A stretch of DNA of 64,000 nt from Lyophyllum atratum (GCA_014905825.1 JACGCN010000005.1:496001-560000); one strand, 5' to 3'; numbered from the stretch's first letter, positions 1 to 10,604 are shown. Numbers and translations are program-made. The notes: generated by a model from the letters alone, not told the origin.

Positions 1-388
1 GTGTGTCCTCGTTAATCCCCAGCTTATTGTCATGGCTGAGCCAGGCAAGCGCCAGGCTATCTTTCACCTTGATGTCGGACGCGGCTGGCGAATCGAGGAC
101 GATGATGTCGAACCAACTCCAACTCCCGGCCTCTGGAACAGTGACCCATCCTTGGTGGCGAGACTTGGTCTCAAGCTGTATATCTACAATCTGGTCGATG
201 AGACTCTGTTCAAGCGCCTAATGTGAAAGGAAGCGTAAGGAATACGATAACTTCATGACAGGCAAGAAAACGGCACTGACTGGCGTACGGAACCAGATCT
301 GTGAAGCGACTTTGTTGTCCTGGCATATGATATCGCATGGGTCCGTCGTCGCAACGATGTACTTATCTTCCTGGATGGTGAAAGACAT
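1..388 (-). CDS. Partial hypothetical protein running off the left edge
   Basis: An ATG on the minus strand at 388 opens a frame of about 46 codons beginning MSFTIQEDKY. After an intron at roughly 250-218 a second frame reads IDQIVDIQLETK and HQGWVTVPEAGSWSWF, then stays open to the window edge. The aromatic- and charge-rich composition looks like real protein, but no family was recognised and the exact splice phase could not be settled: the best donor (251) does not give the best acceptor phase. The remainder of the gene lies outside the window. Function unknown. Confidence 0.42.
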
Positions 389-1590
389 CGTGATAGAGAT
401 AACGATGAAAATAGAGGATGTTGGCTCAGCCCTTTTATCATAAAAAGGCCAGGTACAAGAAGGATTACACCAGCGAGGAATGGAGGGTGAGGCACAGAAT
501 ATTCGTACATGTGAGCTTGGCGTTCTCCGGCGTGAAGGAGGCTCCGTTCAATTGAACGAACCTTTGTAGATTTAGGGCGTGGCAGGGCGATTAGCCGATT
601 CATAGAAACATTGGATGGTGATGCGGAAGGGACTGTGGGCTAAGGAAACAACGTTGTTCCACTGCAGAGGATTGAGCCTCAGTACCGCCGCACACCATCT
701 TCTCGGATGTTGCCCCATTGGGCACTTCGGACGTCGCGCATCCTCGAACGCATGGGCCATGTAGTCTACAATGACATGCCCTGCTGTAGCCACCCGAGCC
801 CAGGTAGGAGAATGTCTGCTGATTCAAATTTCCTTGAAAAGCTCGTGAAGGTAAGGCAGAACAATTGAGTTGAATCAAAGCCAGCACTGTCGTAATCATA
901 CCTCCAGAATACAGAACTAGAAGAGGCACGTCGCTGTCATGGACAGGAACTATCTCTTGTTCCTGCAAGTTCCTAGAGGAATTTACTTTCGCCGGTGGTA
1001 TAAGGTTCCGAGTCCAGAGAATCCGCGCGTCCTGGCCCGTGCAGGACGACGTAATCCAGAAATGACATGTCACGCAGAACGCGCCTAGTCGGAGTTCGTG
1101 GCGTTCATCGCAGGATAACACCTTCATGATCCCTCAATTCCAGACCCTTTCCTCCCAGCATCTCCAGACCCTTCGTGAGCGCACTCGAATGTTTCAGGCA
1201 CAAGTCCGTTACATTCCTTTCGTCAATGAGCTGAACATACTTGAACGCGGAGCCATATGTCACCCTCTCAAGCCTTGTGAAGAACGCCGTGTATTCCCAA
1301 CGGCTCGCCTGTCCCGATGTGTTCTGCAATCCAAGTACCTGGACTGTCGTGGGTAGTGCCAGCTCGGGGCACAGGAAAATCGCCGTGGCACTCGCACGCA
1401 AGCGTGCCATTAGCGTGCAAGCGTGGCACGCTAGTGTCCGTAGATGTAGGCTGGGATCTGAATGTAGGGACATTTTATCACTTTTATATGACTCGGAGAG
1501 GGTGTATAGACTACCTACCACGATTATTAAAGCCAAATTTCTGTTCAGAAAGCTCGTCAGGGCTCTCGAATTGACGTCAAAAACTGGCTT
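389..1590. other. Region without a confident gene
   Basis: Only weak minus-strand frames were seen. One, closing with a stop near 1105 and reading RLERVTYGSAFKYVQLIDER about 1200-1260, looks protein-like but has no recognisable start or family. Another near 900-960 reads VPVHDSDVPLLVLYSGG. These may be exons of a decayed gene, but no joined model could be made. Around 1385-1435 a few GCACG/CGTGC motifs announce the array that follows. Confidence 0.3.
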
Positions 1591-1765
1591 GCACGCTAGC
1601 ACAGCCACATTCGCACGCAAGTTGCACGTTACCTGCACGGCACTGCACGTTACCTGCACGGCACTGCACGCTACCTGCACGGCACTGCACGCGAGTGCAC
1701 GTCAATGCACGGCAATGCACACGAGTGCACGCTGAGCACGTCAATGCACGCGAGTGCACGCTGAT
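1591..1765. repeat. Array 1 of a GCACG motif with about 10-base period
   Basis: GCACG (usually TGCACG) begins at 1591, 1613, 1624, 1635, 1645, 1656, 1666, 1677, 1687, 1697, 1707, 1727, 1736, 1746 and 1756, with a variant GCACA at 1717. The step is almost always 10 or 11 bases. The first part is a nearly perfect 21-base repeat (TGCACGTTACCTGCACGGCAC); the later part keeps only the core with variable four-base spacers. The period is close to one DNA helical turn. No coding function is apparent although frames stay open through it. Confidence 0.85.
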
Positions 1766-2578
1766 GATGAAGAGTTGCTCGTGAGGCCCGGGGTCGATCC
1801 GAGCCCTCGATCGTGGTCTGACCCAATGATCAGCGCTCGGCGCTCAGCCACGTCAGGTTCGTGCATTCCTGCATTCCCATGTCGACTCTTTAGCAACGAT
1901 GTCCCTCGTAAGTCACCCATCATCAGCATTTTGACTACTATCAGTATGTACTCATTGCCGCACCCACAGGGCTTCTCCCGTTACATACATCGTTACTTCA
2001 GTTCAGCGGAATCTGAGAAGGCAGCGGTGATGGGACAACTGCACGCATGCGAGACGCAGGGCCCTCCCATTCACCTGCATGGGCTACTAAGCAATTGTGT
2101 CCCCATATGTGATCAAACTGGTAAGCGTTTCACTCTCGGGTTGAAAATCACTCGCTGATCAATTTTGCATGGTGGGTGAAGTAATAGGCTCGTCAACATG
2201 TCGAACGGCCGCACCCAATCCCGAGGAGAAAGAAACAGACGTAGCTGTATCCTACTGTACCTCTCAATCCATTTCAAGCACGTAGCCTAGTGTACCAATT
2301 GATTGTATCATTCCCAGATAGTCGAAGATACCCCGAAATTGAATAAGTACCGTCACTTTTGAGTTTCTGTAGCATCCTCATGCGGGACGTACAAAGTCAA
2401 TGTTTTAACGGACTCAAATGGATCACATATCCGTGTTTTGATTGTCGTTTGACCTTAGCTGTAGACCCCCCAGCCTGTGGGGACAAGAAGTTTTTGCGAG
2501 TCGAAGTCTTGCCGAGCTCATGTGACACGGCAGGCGCCTCGGACGTCGCAAGTCATCATCATTATCTCTACGCTACTT
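1766..2578. other. Intergenic, no gene seen
   Basis: Open frames here lack family resemblance, good splice signals and a supported start. Nothing reportable was found between the two GCACG arrays. Confidence 0.4.
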
Positions 2579-2756
2579 GCACGCCAAAACCAAACCTGCA
2601 CGGCAGAAATCAGAGCTGCACGCCAACTGCACGCAGAAAGGTAGTTTGCACGGTAATTTATTGATTGCACGCAAATAAGAGTGTTTGCACGCTGATTGCT
2701 TACTGCCGTGCCACGCTAAAAAAGGTCTTTTGCACGCTTGCACGGCAGTGCCACGG
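2579..2756. repeat. Array 2 of the GCACG motif with about 20-base spacing
   Basis: GCACG starts at 2579, 2598, 2618, 2629, 2648, 2667, 2687, 2732 and 2740, with GCCACG variants near 2710 and 2750. Most steps are 19-20 bases and one is 11, so the motif again falls on one side of the helix if spacing is counted in turns. The spacers are AT-rich and unlike those of array 1, so only the core is shared. It ends a few bases beyond the stop codon of the F-box gene on the minus strand. Confidence 0.8.
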
Positions 2757-2762
2757 TGATTT

Positions 2763-3795
2763 CTATAGGCCCGCCAGCTCGTACTGTGATCCCTCAGGCG
2801 TCTCGAGGAGTTGCCAAGAAATGGCCGAGACTTCAAGACGGACAAGCTTTGGACAAGAGGCTGAAAGGAGAGCGAGGAAGGATGAGATGACGACGGTGTA
2901 GAAGTCAAAATCAAGCCGGACAACTTCGAGTTTTGCGCCATGGATTTCAAGAAGGCTCGTCCACTTGGCGGGGGGAACGATGTCGGCGACGAGATGTCGA
3001 AGTGATGGGAGGTCGCCCTTCACAAGCCCATTATGGGTGTACAGCGATTCCAAGGAAAGTAAGGGGAGGTGTGGTATCTGCTGATCTCCATCCTCCAGCA
3101 TGTCAGGGAAGCGGAGGGTCCTGAGGTTCACAGCATCTTTGAGGAAGGCATACCAAACGTCGTAGGCTCGGCTAAAAAGGGAGCCTTCCCAGACGAGGGC
3201 TTCCAAGCTGGGTGCGCTCCAACGCGTGAGGCTAAGTACGATAGCTATATATGCCTCTTCAGGAAAATTTGTGAACCGTGGGGCGGTTATGGCGAAATTG
3301 ACAATGCTGAGATTCGGAAAACATTCTATCATGTCACAAATGTAGGTGACCGGTACCGCTCCGGTGGTCATATCTCGCATAGCAAGATCGAGACGCTTGG
3401 TCCACCAACCGTACGGACAAGTTTCGCCAGAGTGCCTGGACCTGTTCAAGGCATCACGAAGCGCGCGTATCGATCTGCCTCTACCGAGGTATATACTCTC
3501 GTACAGATACGGAGCCCCCCAGACGTTCCATTGTTTGCAGACCCGTACCAGGTACCGTTTCGTCACCTGTGGAATCATCAAGTTCGTGCAACTAACATGT
3601 GTGATAAACACGCACCAAAGATTGCCGATACAGTCTCTTTTGCTCCCGTTTAGCTGACAGAGATAATTGGAGAGCAGTCTTGGGGTCCAGTAGAAAGGGG
3701 ACCCAGGTGGCATATCGCAGTATGTTGAGCCACACTTCGGGCGGCAATACTGGGAGGTACACAACCCTGCGTGGAGCTCGATGTGTGGTGTTCAT
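2763..3795 (-). CDS. F-box/LRR-type protein, probably shortened at its C-terminus
   Basis: Two exons, 3795-3616 and 3566-2763, join through a clean 49-base GT-AG intron to give about 327 residues. The N-terminus carries the F-box core LPPEVWLNILRYATW (about residues 16-30), followed by KRLYRQSLVTKRYLVRVCKQW, a typical Agaricomycete F-box start. The body holds irregular leucine-rich segments such as FPNLSIVNFAI, LRTLRFPDML and LPSLRHLV. Such proteins usually act as substrate adaptors of SCF ubiquitin ligases in cytosol or nucleus. Family members are commonly longer, and here the stop lies immediately beside the GCACG array, so the 3-prime end may have been replaced. An upstream in-frame ATG at 3852 is possible, but 3795 matches the paralogous fragment at 45.3 kb. 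Confidence 0.75.
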
Positions 3796-4242
3796 TATCG
3801 TCGGTATGAGAGATGCTCTGATGGTGATAGAGTGAAATTCGATGCTGCTCAACTTTCAATCTTCCGGGAAAAACGAGCTGCAGATTTCATTTGAGTTGGG
3901 AAGACTTACGATGCTCGACGATGGTGGTGGTGACTACAAAGGCTGCTTATGTCATCTGCGAGCATAGGCGTTCGGTACTTAGCGAAGAATTCCATCCTCC
4001 ACTTGCCAGAATTCGGCCAAAATCCTGTCTCTCTCGAGTACGTACCTACCAGAGGCTTGTACTGGACGGGAACCAAGGTAACCCGACATGCAACACCACA
4101 AACTAGGCATAAGTATCAGGAGAAGGAAGAGTCTAGATAAGGGCCCGGTGAGCTCGAAACAATGATCATGGGCATAGCTGAAGACGAAAGCGAGAGCGAA
4201 AGGTCCAACTAGTTCCACTCATATCGAATGATGCGCTTAGAG
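3796..4242. other. Intergenic between two minus-strand genes
   Basis: This holds the upstream region of the F-box gene and the downstream region of the Ser/Pro-rich gene. The part 3796-3925 is clearly similar to 45321-45455 (see the F-box fragment there). No independent gene was seen. Confidence 0.5.
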
Positions 4243-5115
4243 TCACCCCGCCCTCCCCATAACAAGCCCCTTCAGCCCCCGCCTAAACTCCCTTACCTTC
4301 CTCATAACCTTCGCCCCGCCATGCCCATGCTTCTTTCTCATATCCCGAAACTTAAAAGCCTCCTCCCCCTCCGTATCACCCTCCCTCGCCAGCGCCATGC
4401 GGAGCTCCGTCTCCCCGCTCAGCGAGAACCCGCCGCGATGGCGGGAGAGTGGGCCAAACGTCAGCGGGCGTGAGTTGATGGAGACGTTAGTGGACTGCGA
4501 GCGCGGCCGGTAGGCAAAGATCTCGATGGGGGAGGTGTCCTCCTCATCGCTGAGCGCGGACGTAGATGAGAGGACGGAGAATATGCCGGGGGAGGGGGGA
4601 CGGGATGGAGCGGGGAGTGATGTGGGGCGTGTGGGTCGCGAGGCTGAAGATGGGTGTAACGTGGATGGAGACTGCGACCGAGAAATGGGGGAGGTAGGGC
4701 GGGACATGTTTGGGCGAATGGCGGTGTAATAGGGCCGGCTGGGATGCCCAAGGCGGACGGTGTTCGTCGGCTGGGATCCGGATCGGGCGTGGGTAGGTTC
4801 GTGCGCGGGCATGGGCATGGGGGCCAGGAGAGCATTATTATCAACATATATGTTAGGTTCGGGCGATCCTGGTGGCGTGAGGGGGACGGAGGTCGCCGTA
4901 GAGGTAGACTGGGGACGCGATGGCGGGGGTGTAGACGTGCGGAACAGCGACACGCGCTTTTTCCGCCGCAGTATCCGCTGTGTTGGGGCAGATGTTAGAG
5001 AGAGGTCGTCGACAGGTTTGAATTTGAGAGGGTAAGACTCGTGGAGGGTCTTGAAGTCGATGACTATGTGCGTCGAGCGTAAGGATTTCGTAGAGATGGT
5101 CCTCAGGAGATGCAT
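4243..5115 (-). CDS. Ser/Pro/Thr-rich hypothetical protein
   Basis: A single uninterrupted minus-strand frame starts at the first ATG (MHLLRTISTKSL) at 5115 and gives 290 residues. The first 60 residues look folded (HIVIDFKTLHESYPLKFKPVDDL); residues about 70-215 are low complexity, rich in Ser, Pro, Arg and Thr; the tail is basic, ending in a Lys/Arg-rich stretch (KVREFRRGLKGLVM). There is no signal peptide or membrane helix. The composition suggests an intrinsically disordered intracellular protein, perhaps phosphorylated. No family was recognised, and no upstream exon was needed. Confidence 0.7.
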   Translation of the reverse strand: MHLLRTISTKSLRSTHIVIDFKTLHESYPLKFKPVDDLSLTSAPTQRILRRKKRVSLFRTSTPPPSRPQSTSTATSVPLTPPGSPEPNIYVDNNALLAPMPMPAHEPTHARSGSQPTNTVRLGHPSRPYYTAIRPNMSRPTSPISRSQSPSTLHPSSASRPTRPTSLPAPSRPPSPGIFSVLSSTSALSDEEDTSPIEIFAYRPRSQSTNVSINSRPLTFGPLSRHRGGFSLSGETELRMALAREGDTEGEEAFKFRDMRKKHGHGGAKVMRKVREFRRGLKGLVMGRAG

Positions 5116-7258
5116 TGGGGTACGGCGATCAACGCCTGTTGAAACGGAATGACGCAAGGGCGGGAAGTAGAGGGATGGCCGGCGGGAAGCAATGCCTGCT
5201 ACTCCGCCTTTACGTGCACTTTCGTCAGACCACCTCGGTCGTCGTGGCTTCTTAAATACCGGAACTGGGCCCTGCGGAGGGGAAAAAGGTGGAAGTTCAG
5301 TACAGTCACTCTGCGTTTAAGAGGTGTAGTACCGGAGGTGTTGCGGTGGTAACCTCGAGGCTACCAGCGGCGGTTGCCTCGGAAGTCATTGTACGAGGGG
5401 TGTCCCGACGATATATCAGATGATGTGACGGGAATTCCGAATTCGGCGGGCATCTCTGATTGACGCTTTCTCGAGGTATCAGGGTATGTTGGATTGTTGG
5501 CATAACATCTAAGAGGGTATATTTAGCCTCTGCCTGGGGTATCGTTGTTGGTTTCGAGGTGGTTGACACGGGATTTACGCCATTGCGAGATGTCTGACAG
5601 GTTGTGTGCTTCCAAAAGACCCTTGGGGGCGCACTTGCTCTTCGCGCTCGAGGCATTGACTTTTCGAACTCACGGCAAGCTGCATCTGATGACCAGCAAC
5701 ACCAAAGACAAAGCGGAATAAGAGTATTCAGAAATCCACATTGCTGACAGGTGAATGTTGGTCGATCGATGGGTAACAACTTGAATATTGGTAGGGAAGT
5801 CGATTTGGGCAAGTGCTGTCCAGAGCAAGGAAATGTTGACCAATCGGTGGACATCAGGTACTGTCAAGGTCACGTACTGGCTTATTCCTTGTCCATTCTC
5901 TTCGATAAAAACGGCGAGGTGCAGACTCTAACGTTTCTTGTGATTGTTGCATGCCTGAGTTGGCTCGTGATAGTGTCCACTTGGTAAAGTCGTCGTAAAT
6001 TGAACCAGAGCTCAGCACGAGCGATGTGGGGGCAGCAGCCGCTAGGCAAGCGCACTATTCGGTGGGGCTAGTGTGTGCACAAAAAGAGACCCTGGGACGA
6101 TCAGGTGGTCACGTCGAAGAGCACGCTAAAGCCTTGCTGCAGGCCACCTGATCCTACCAAGTTGTGCGTGGGCAGCAGCAAGCAGCAGCATGAGTGGAGG
6201 CGAAGTAAAGTTGGACAAAGGTGACTGGAAGGAGATGGAACGACTAGAGCATATGGAGATCGGAAACAGTTTTCTTGGGTGGTAACCACGTAACTTAGGT
6301 GGCTGTGTGCCCAAGTCTGCACTGACTCTGTCATGGCAGTCCGTCTTCATCTCATTTGCTCTTTTTTAATACGATTTATGCACAATGCATAGGCTCAAAT
6401 CTCGTGAAGGAAGGCAGAGATTATAGAGACCTCCAAGATCGAGGGAGGTAGCACTTCAACTCTCCGATTCGGGTGCAACCACGCTATTAGCTTGTGTCTT
6501 TATCAAGGCCAAACACTGTGAAGGCGGCGAGCGAATTTCCTTTCGAGTCATCCATGACATTCCGCGACTCCTTTCAACTACTCAATTTGCCTCGTCCATA
6601 ATCTGGTCCTCTATCGAGCACTGCCTTGGTTTTCTATCTGCCTTGTAGTCAATTTACGATAGGCACAGCGTACATAAAATCTATGACGCCAATGGACGGA
6701 TTAACACCGCCACCGCCCACCTGTATCGCCACCAAAATCGAAGAGGAACGGGAAGGCTCGTCAGGCTAGCAGATTCCATGGGCAAGCCCGATCTGACATG
6801 AAAATCTCCTCGACCTGTGCGGAATTTGCGTGGATTGACTTCTCGTAGATTGGCGGCCTGTGCCATCTCCATTATCGATGGCCTTCCTTGGTTATCGACC
6901 CTCTTATGCCTTACCTGCCAAGCCCGATTTGACATGAAAGTCTCCTCTACCTGTGTCGAGGTTGCATGGGCTAACTTCTCGTAGAACGGCAGCCTGTGCT
7001 ACCTCCATTATCGGTGGCCTTCCTTTGTTATCGACCCTCTTCTGCCTTACCCGCCAGGCTCATTTTAGATCTATCCCAGAGGCGACACCACCGCTTTGAA
7101 AATTTGACGCTGTCTAGCATTAACCTGTTGGTTGTCGGATCTGGGTCCTGAAAGGTAACAGCACCCGCGTCTCATTCAGAGGACTATATTATGCAGGACT
7201 TCTCAAAAAACTGACACATTCCACACGATCGGGCCTTGTAGCATCCTCACCAAACAAA
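5116..7258. other. Long intergenic stretch, no confident gene
   Basis: Several overlapping frames on both strands lack family resemblance and splice support. A hydrophobic minus-strand run near 5680-5730 could be an exon but could not be connected. The only clear structure is the 136-base tandem duplication listed separately. Confidence 0.4.
6784..7055. repeat. Two tandem copies of a 136-base unit
   Basis: A unit beginning AAGCCCGAT at 6784 is repeated directly at 6920. Both copies contain in the same order TGACATGAAA, CTTCTCGTAGA, CTCCATTATCG, GGCCTTCCTT and TTATCGACCCTCTT. The copies differ by scattered substitutions, and the second ends near 7055. No long frame is conserved through both, so this appears to be non-coding. 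Confidence 0.8.
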
Positions 7259-7996
7259 ATGATGTACTCCGATAATTCTTATGCTGACGCAGATTGGTCA
7301 AGCTCAAGCTCAAAGAAACATCTCTGGACCCCGGACGATCAGTGGAGTCCACTGCTGTCGCTCCCAAAACCGTTGCCCTTGCCATTTCCCCACCTAGACC
7401 AACCAACGGACATATCGATTTTCCGTTTCTCTTCCTTCAACCCAAACATCCTTAACTGTACTGGTGAAGGACCGCGACGGTGGCGCTGCTCCATAATTAC
7501 CTCGCCCAATGTAAACACCCACACCTTTTTCTACGACCAGAATGGGCAAGTCTTTGCTACCGTCGAATGGGGTGCTCGTCCAGCGGTGGAGGTTCGTGGC
7601 GTCATTCCAGCACAGAGAACGTCCGAGTGGATCAAATTCCCCGCAAACCAAAGGTTCATTTCATGAATTTGACCCCTTCGTTCTGCGATACTGACATTTC
7701 ATCAACCGCAGACACATGAGTATGGAACTACACGCAACGACATACACATGGGTGGCCTGTGGCAGTTACATGAGTGTTCGACCCCTTCCGTTCACTCATT
7801 CGATTCACGACCGCTCACCACTATTGCCACAAAACAGCTTTGCACTACCACAATCACACCGGTGCTGCTCGCGGGGATAGTCCAGGAGCACGGGATCGTC
7901 AATATCGTGATGGGACACGAAGCGCTCAAGGCCGGACTTCTGGAGGTGTCAATCGTGGTCGCTGTCCTACTTCTTTCTGGGAGAGATTTCGTATGA
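7259..7996 (+). CDS. DUF6593-family protein
   Basis: Three exons (7259-7653, 7712-7775, 7838-7996) join in phase through GT-AG introns to give 205 residues. The match is by characteristic blocks: FRFSSFNPNILNCT near residue 60, ATVEWGARPAVEVRGV near 105-120, a short TYTWVACGSYMSL segment across exon 2, and a hydrophobic end GLLEVSIVVAVLLLSGRDFV. This layout is that of the fungal DUF6593 domain, whose members are small intracellular beta-rich proteins of unknown role, much expanded in Agaricomycetes. The first 50 residues are Ser- and Pro-rich. The start has two adjacent in-frame ATG codons. Confidence 0.8.
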
Positions 7997-8399
7997 CTAG
8001 TGGTGGGCTCGGGCTTGAAATGGTACTGGTACGGACATCAAAGGCACGCTACATATAGTAGTGGCACAGGCATAATTGGATACAGCAGGTGTCCTCTAGA
8101 TTACGAACTTCTTCGGTGCCATCTTAATAGCTATTTTCATTCTCACCCCTGTTTCTTTAGCCTCCACTCTTCGTCTGGAAGGCGACGTCAAGCTTACCAG
8201 CCTCAAATCCAAAGTTCAGAAACTCGTCGACTCGCTGCCGGGATGATAGAGTGGATATTCGTTGCATCACTTATAGTCAACTTATCAACAACTTATAGTG
8301 GAGGCGAGCGTTGGGCGGCGTGAACGATGTCGCAATACTGTCGGCTCAGGCCGAGTTTGTGAATCCTGTCTTAATTGCTCTGAGCTGACTGCGGAAGAC
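7997..8399. other. Intergenic, no gene seen
   Basis: Downstream region of the DUF6593 gene and upstream region of the tRNA. Frames here have no recognisable features. Confidence 0.4.
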
Positions 8400-8496
8400 A
8401 CACTGATGGTGAAGTGGTTATCATGCTTGCCTTCCATATCCCTCAGTATCCACGGATGGTGAGCAAGCGGCAGGGGTTCGATTCCCCTTCAGTGTA
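8400..8496 (+). tRNA. tRNA-Gly (anticodon TCC) with a 25-base intron
   Basis: The acceptor strands ACACTGA (8400-8406) and TCAGTGT (8489-8495) pair perfectly. The A box reads TGGTGAAGTGG and the B box GGTTCGATTCC. The anticodon stem is CTTGC (8426-8430) with GCAAG (8463-8467), and the T stem is AGGGG with CCCCT. The anticodon is TCC at 8433-8435. A 25-base insertion at 8437-8461 lies one base 3-prime of the anticodon, the canonical position of tRNA introns. A at 8496 is the discriminator; CCA is not encoded. It decodes GGA glycine codons. Confidence 0.92.
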
Positions 8497-9146
8497 ATTA
8501 AGCCGGGTACGGTGTCGAGATCCTTTTTTGGTTGCACTTAAATTGGTTAGATAGCCACGCATTGTATTTTGGAACTTGGACGGTAAAAAATTGCGCCTTT
8601 TAATGATACGTCTGCGTCGTTTAGATTGGCAGAACGTAGTGAGAAAGGCCAGACACTCCTTTCTATGGCATGCCAATGTACCCTGCCTTTCACTGGCAGC
8701 TTCATCCCTGAGACGAGGAATTCTACGACTATGATAGATTCCGTGAACGAACTTAAAAAAGTTCGAAGTCACTGCATCGAGCCACCTCCCAAACGAATGC
8801 GCCAGGGTGAGGTTCAGATGGGTTCCAGATACTTGGGTTCCGATCATCTGCCATTTGCGAGTCGGCTGGACAGATACTGTAGGTAACGTTTCGCTATGGA
8901 CTCTATCGTCCATTCCATCCAGGATGTTGGCTTGCTTCGACATACGTCGGGAAGCCAAAGAGAAAGTATATTTTACAAAATAAATAGATCTTCGGATCAT
9001 CAGAGAAATAGGGGGATAGGTAGGATATGTACAGGCAGTGTTCCAAGAGTGATGTGAGCAATGTCCCCGAATAATGTCTCCATGTCAAGATATCCTGTAC
9101 AAAGCAATCAAGAAAATAGAAACTAAACCAAAGAAGAAGAGGTCCA
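8497..9146. other. Intergenic, no gene seen
   Basis: A long minus-strand frame passes through the tRNA gene, so it is not a real coding region. No other candidate was found. Confidence 0.5.
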
Positions 9147-10604
9147 CTAAGATCGTACAAGGCGCATGGAAGAGAAACGTTTCTTGATCTTGGACGAGAG
9201 ATCATTCTTCCCCTCTTTTGCCCCTCCTGATACAGTCGGCAAGGTAAGAGACACCGCCGAAGAAACCATGGAAGTCGTGACATCCTTTGGATTCTGCGCC
9301 CTCTTCTCGCTAGAGGACAACGACTCCGGGATCGATATCAGGGAGCCCAGATGGCGGAATGAGCTTGATCGTCTGACCCGCGAGATCCTGCGGACCAGAC
9401 GTTGTTTCGGTGATGCAGGCGATGGGACTTGGAGGGAGGTTGAATGGCGGGAGGGCCCTGCCTCGACATCTGATTCTGCTTGCCGTGGACCGACATCGGA
9501 CCAACGTGTGGTGGGAGGACTGGGGAACTGAGCGCTTGTCATGATTATAGGGAGACCCGCATCAAAGCGCGAGAAGAGATCGAGGGCGTAGTCAGGGATG
9601 GGTGCGTCGATATTCGTGGTATCGAATTCCATGTCTAGGGCTGCGTTGCGATAGATAATGACCGTGCCATTTTCGCCGTCTTCAGACTTCATTGTGTTAC
9701 GATGGTACTGAGACGTGGGGGTGTAGGGGGTGAAGGTGGTAGCTGTGGTGGTATTGGTTGAGAATTCCGTGAATGACGAAACGCTGGTGGACGCTGTTGC
9801 CGAGCTTTGCGCCATGTCTTCGTCTGCGGTTGGGGATTGGTCCTCTGTGACGACGCGGAGAGACATGCGTATAGGGGTATCGCGCGGTTCTCGAGTTGCG
9901 CTGGCCCGTGATTCTGACGCGTGACGCGATCGACGGGTCCACCCATCTAAGGACGTAGGCCGCAGAGGTTGGAAGGGTGCGTTTGAGATGGTGGATGTCG
10001 TCCGCAAACGCATGGGCGACACTCTATCGATGGTTCTTCGCTTATGAGACCGCTCAAAGAGTACAGAGGTGGCTTTACGAATACGGACAGGAGGATAAGC
10101 GGGTGCGGCGGCGAGAAATGTGAGTAGGTTTTTACGTCGCCTGACTTCACCAGTCATCCGATGGTTTTCTGGAGGTTCCAGTAGGATAGGGTCTCCATCA
10201 CGCTGGCATGCCTTCGTTAAAATTTTGAGATTCTCCCGCACATCCCTCGTCTCCTGGTCAACAATAGACTGACGATTCTCTTCGAACCACCGCTCCCGCT
10301 GCAGCGTCTCGTAAACCTCAGGGTCCGTATCGCGGTCGGCAAGAAGTTTCCGCAGTCTTTCGGAACGCTCACGAGCGTCCTGGGCGTGTGCACTGAGCAT
10401 CGTCGTCGCCTGCTCCAGTGCTCGAATTTGCAGCTCTCGAGGCGATAGTTCTGCCTGGCATTGTTCAAGGTGTCTCGCGAGTTTTGCTTCTGCGTTCGAA
10501 TACCGCTGGAGCCTACGTTCGTCTGTTCCCTGGCGAAGGGGCGGGGAGAGGATTCTGGGATTGTTGTCCACATGATCCATTATGCCTTCATTGAGTTCGA
10601 CCAT
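9147..10604 (-). CDS. Hypothetical protein with N-terminal coiled coil and Ser-rich body
   Basis: One unbroken frame of 485 residues starts at an ATG at 10604 (MVELNEGIMDHVD). Residues about 30-130 are charged and heptad-like (AKLARHLEQCQAELSPREL, then RERSERLRKLLADRD), predicting a coiled coil. The middle carries basic segments (VRIRKATSVLFERSHKRRT) and Ser/Thr-rich low complexity (STSVSSFTEFSTNTTTATT). The C-terminus is basic (SSKIKKRFSSMRLVRS). No enzyme motif, membrane helix or signal peptide is visible. It may be a regulatory or scaffold protein; function unknown. Absence of introns is unusual beside its neighbours but common for such low-complexity proteins. Confidence 0.72.
   Translation of the reverse strand: MVELNEGIMDHVDNNPRILSPPLRQGTDERRLQRYSNAEAKLARHLEQCQAELSPRELQIRALEQATTMLSAHAQDARERSERLRKLLADRDTDPEVYETLQRERWFEENRQSIVDQETRDVRENLKILTKACQRDGDPILLEPPENHRMTGEVRRRKNLLTFLAAAPAYPPVRIRKATSVLFERSHKRRTIDRVSPMRLRTTSTISNAPFQPLRPTSLDGWTRRSRHASESRASATREPRDTPIRMSLRVVTEDQSPTADEDMAQSSATASTSVSSFTEFSTNTTTATTFTPYTPTSQYHRNTMKSEDGENGTVIIYRNAALDMEFDTTNIDAPIPDYALDLFSRFDAGLPIIMTSAQFPSPPTTRWSDVGPRQAESDVEAGPSRHSTSLQVPSPASPKQRLVRRISRVRRSSSFRHLGSLISIPESLSSSEKRAQNPKDVTTSMVSSAVSLTLPTVSGGAKEGKNDLSSKIKKRFSSMRLVRS

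Noticed and set aside
600..1127. Minus-strand open frame of 175 codons
   Set aside because: No start context, no family, no splice partners; only a weak hydrophobic run.
1785..1855. Possible tRNA-derived element on the minus strand (GGATCGACCCC)
   Set aside because: Only a loose B-box-like word; no cloverleaf could be drawn.
5306..5854. Minus-strand open frame of 182 codons
   Set aside because: Cys/Pro/Thr composition of a chance frame, with no supported neighbours.
8443..9000. Minus-strand open frame of 185 codons
   Set aside because: It runs through the complete tRNA-Gly gene and has no family features.
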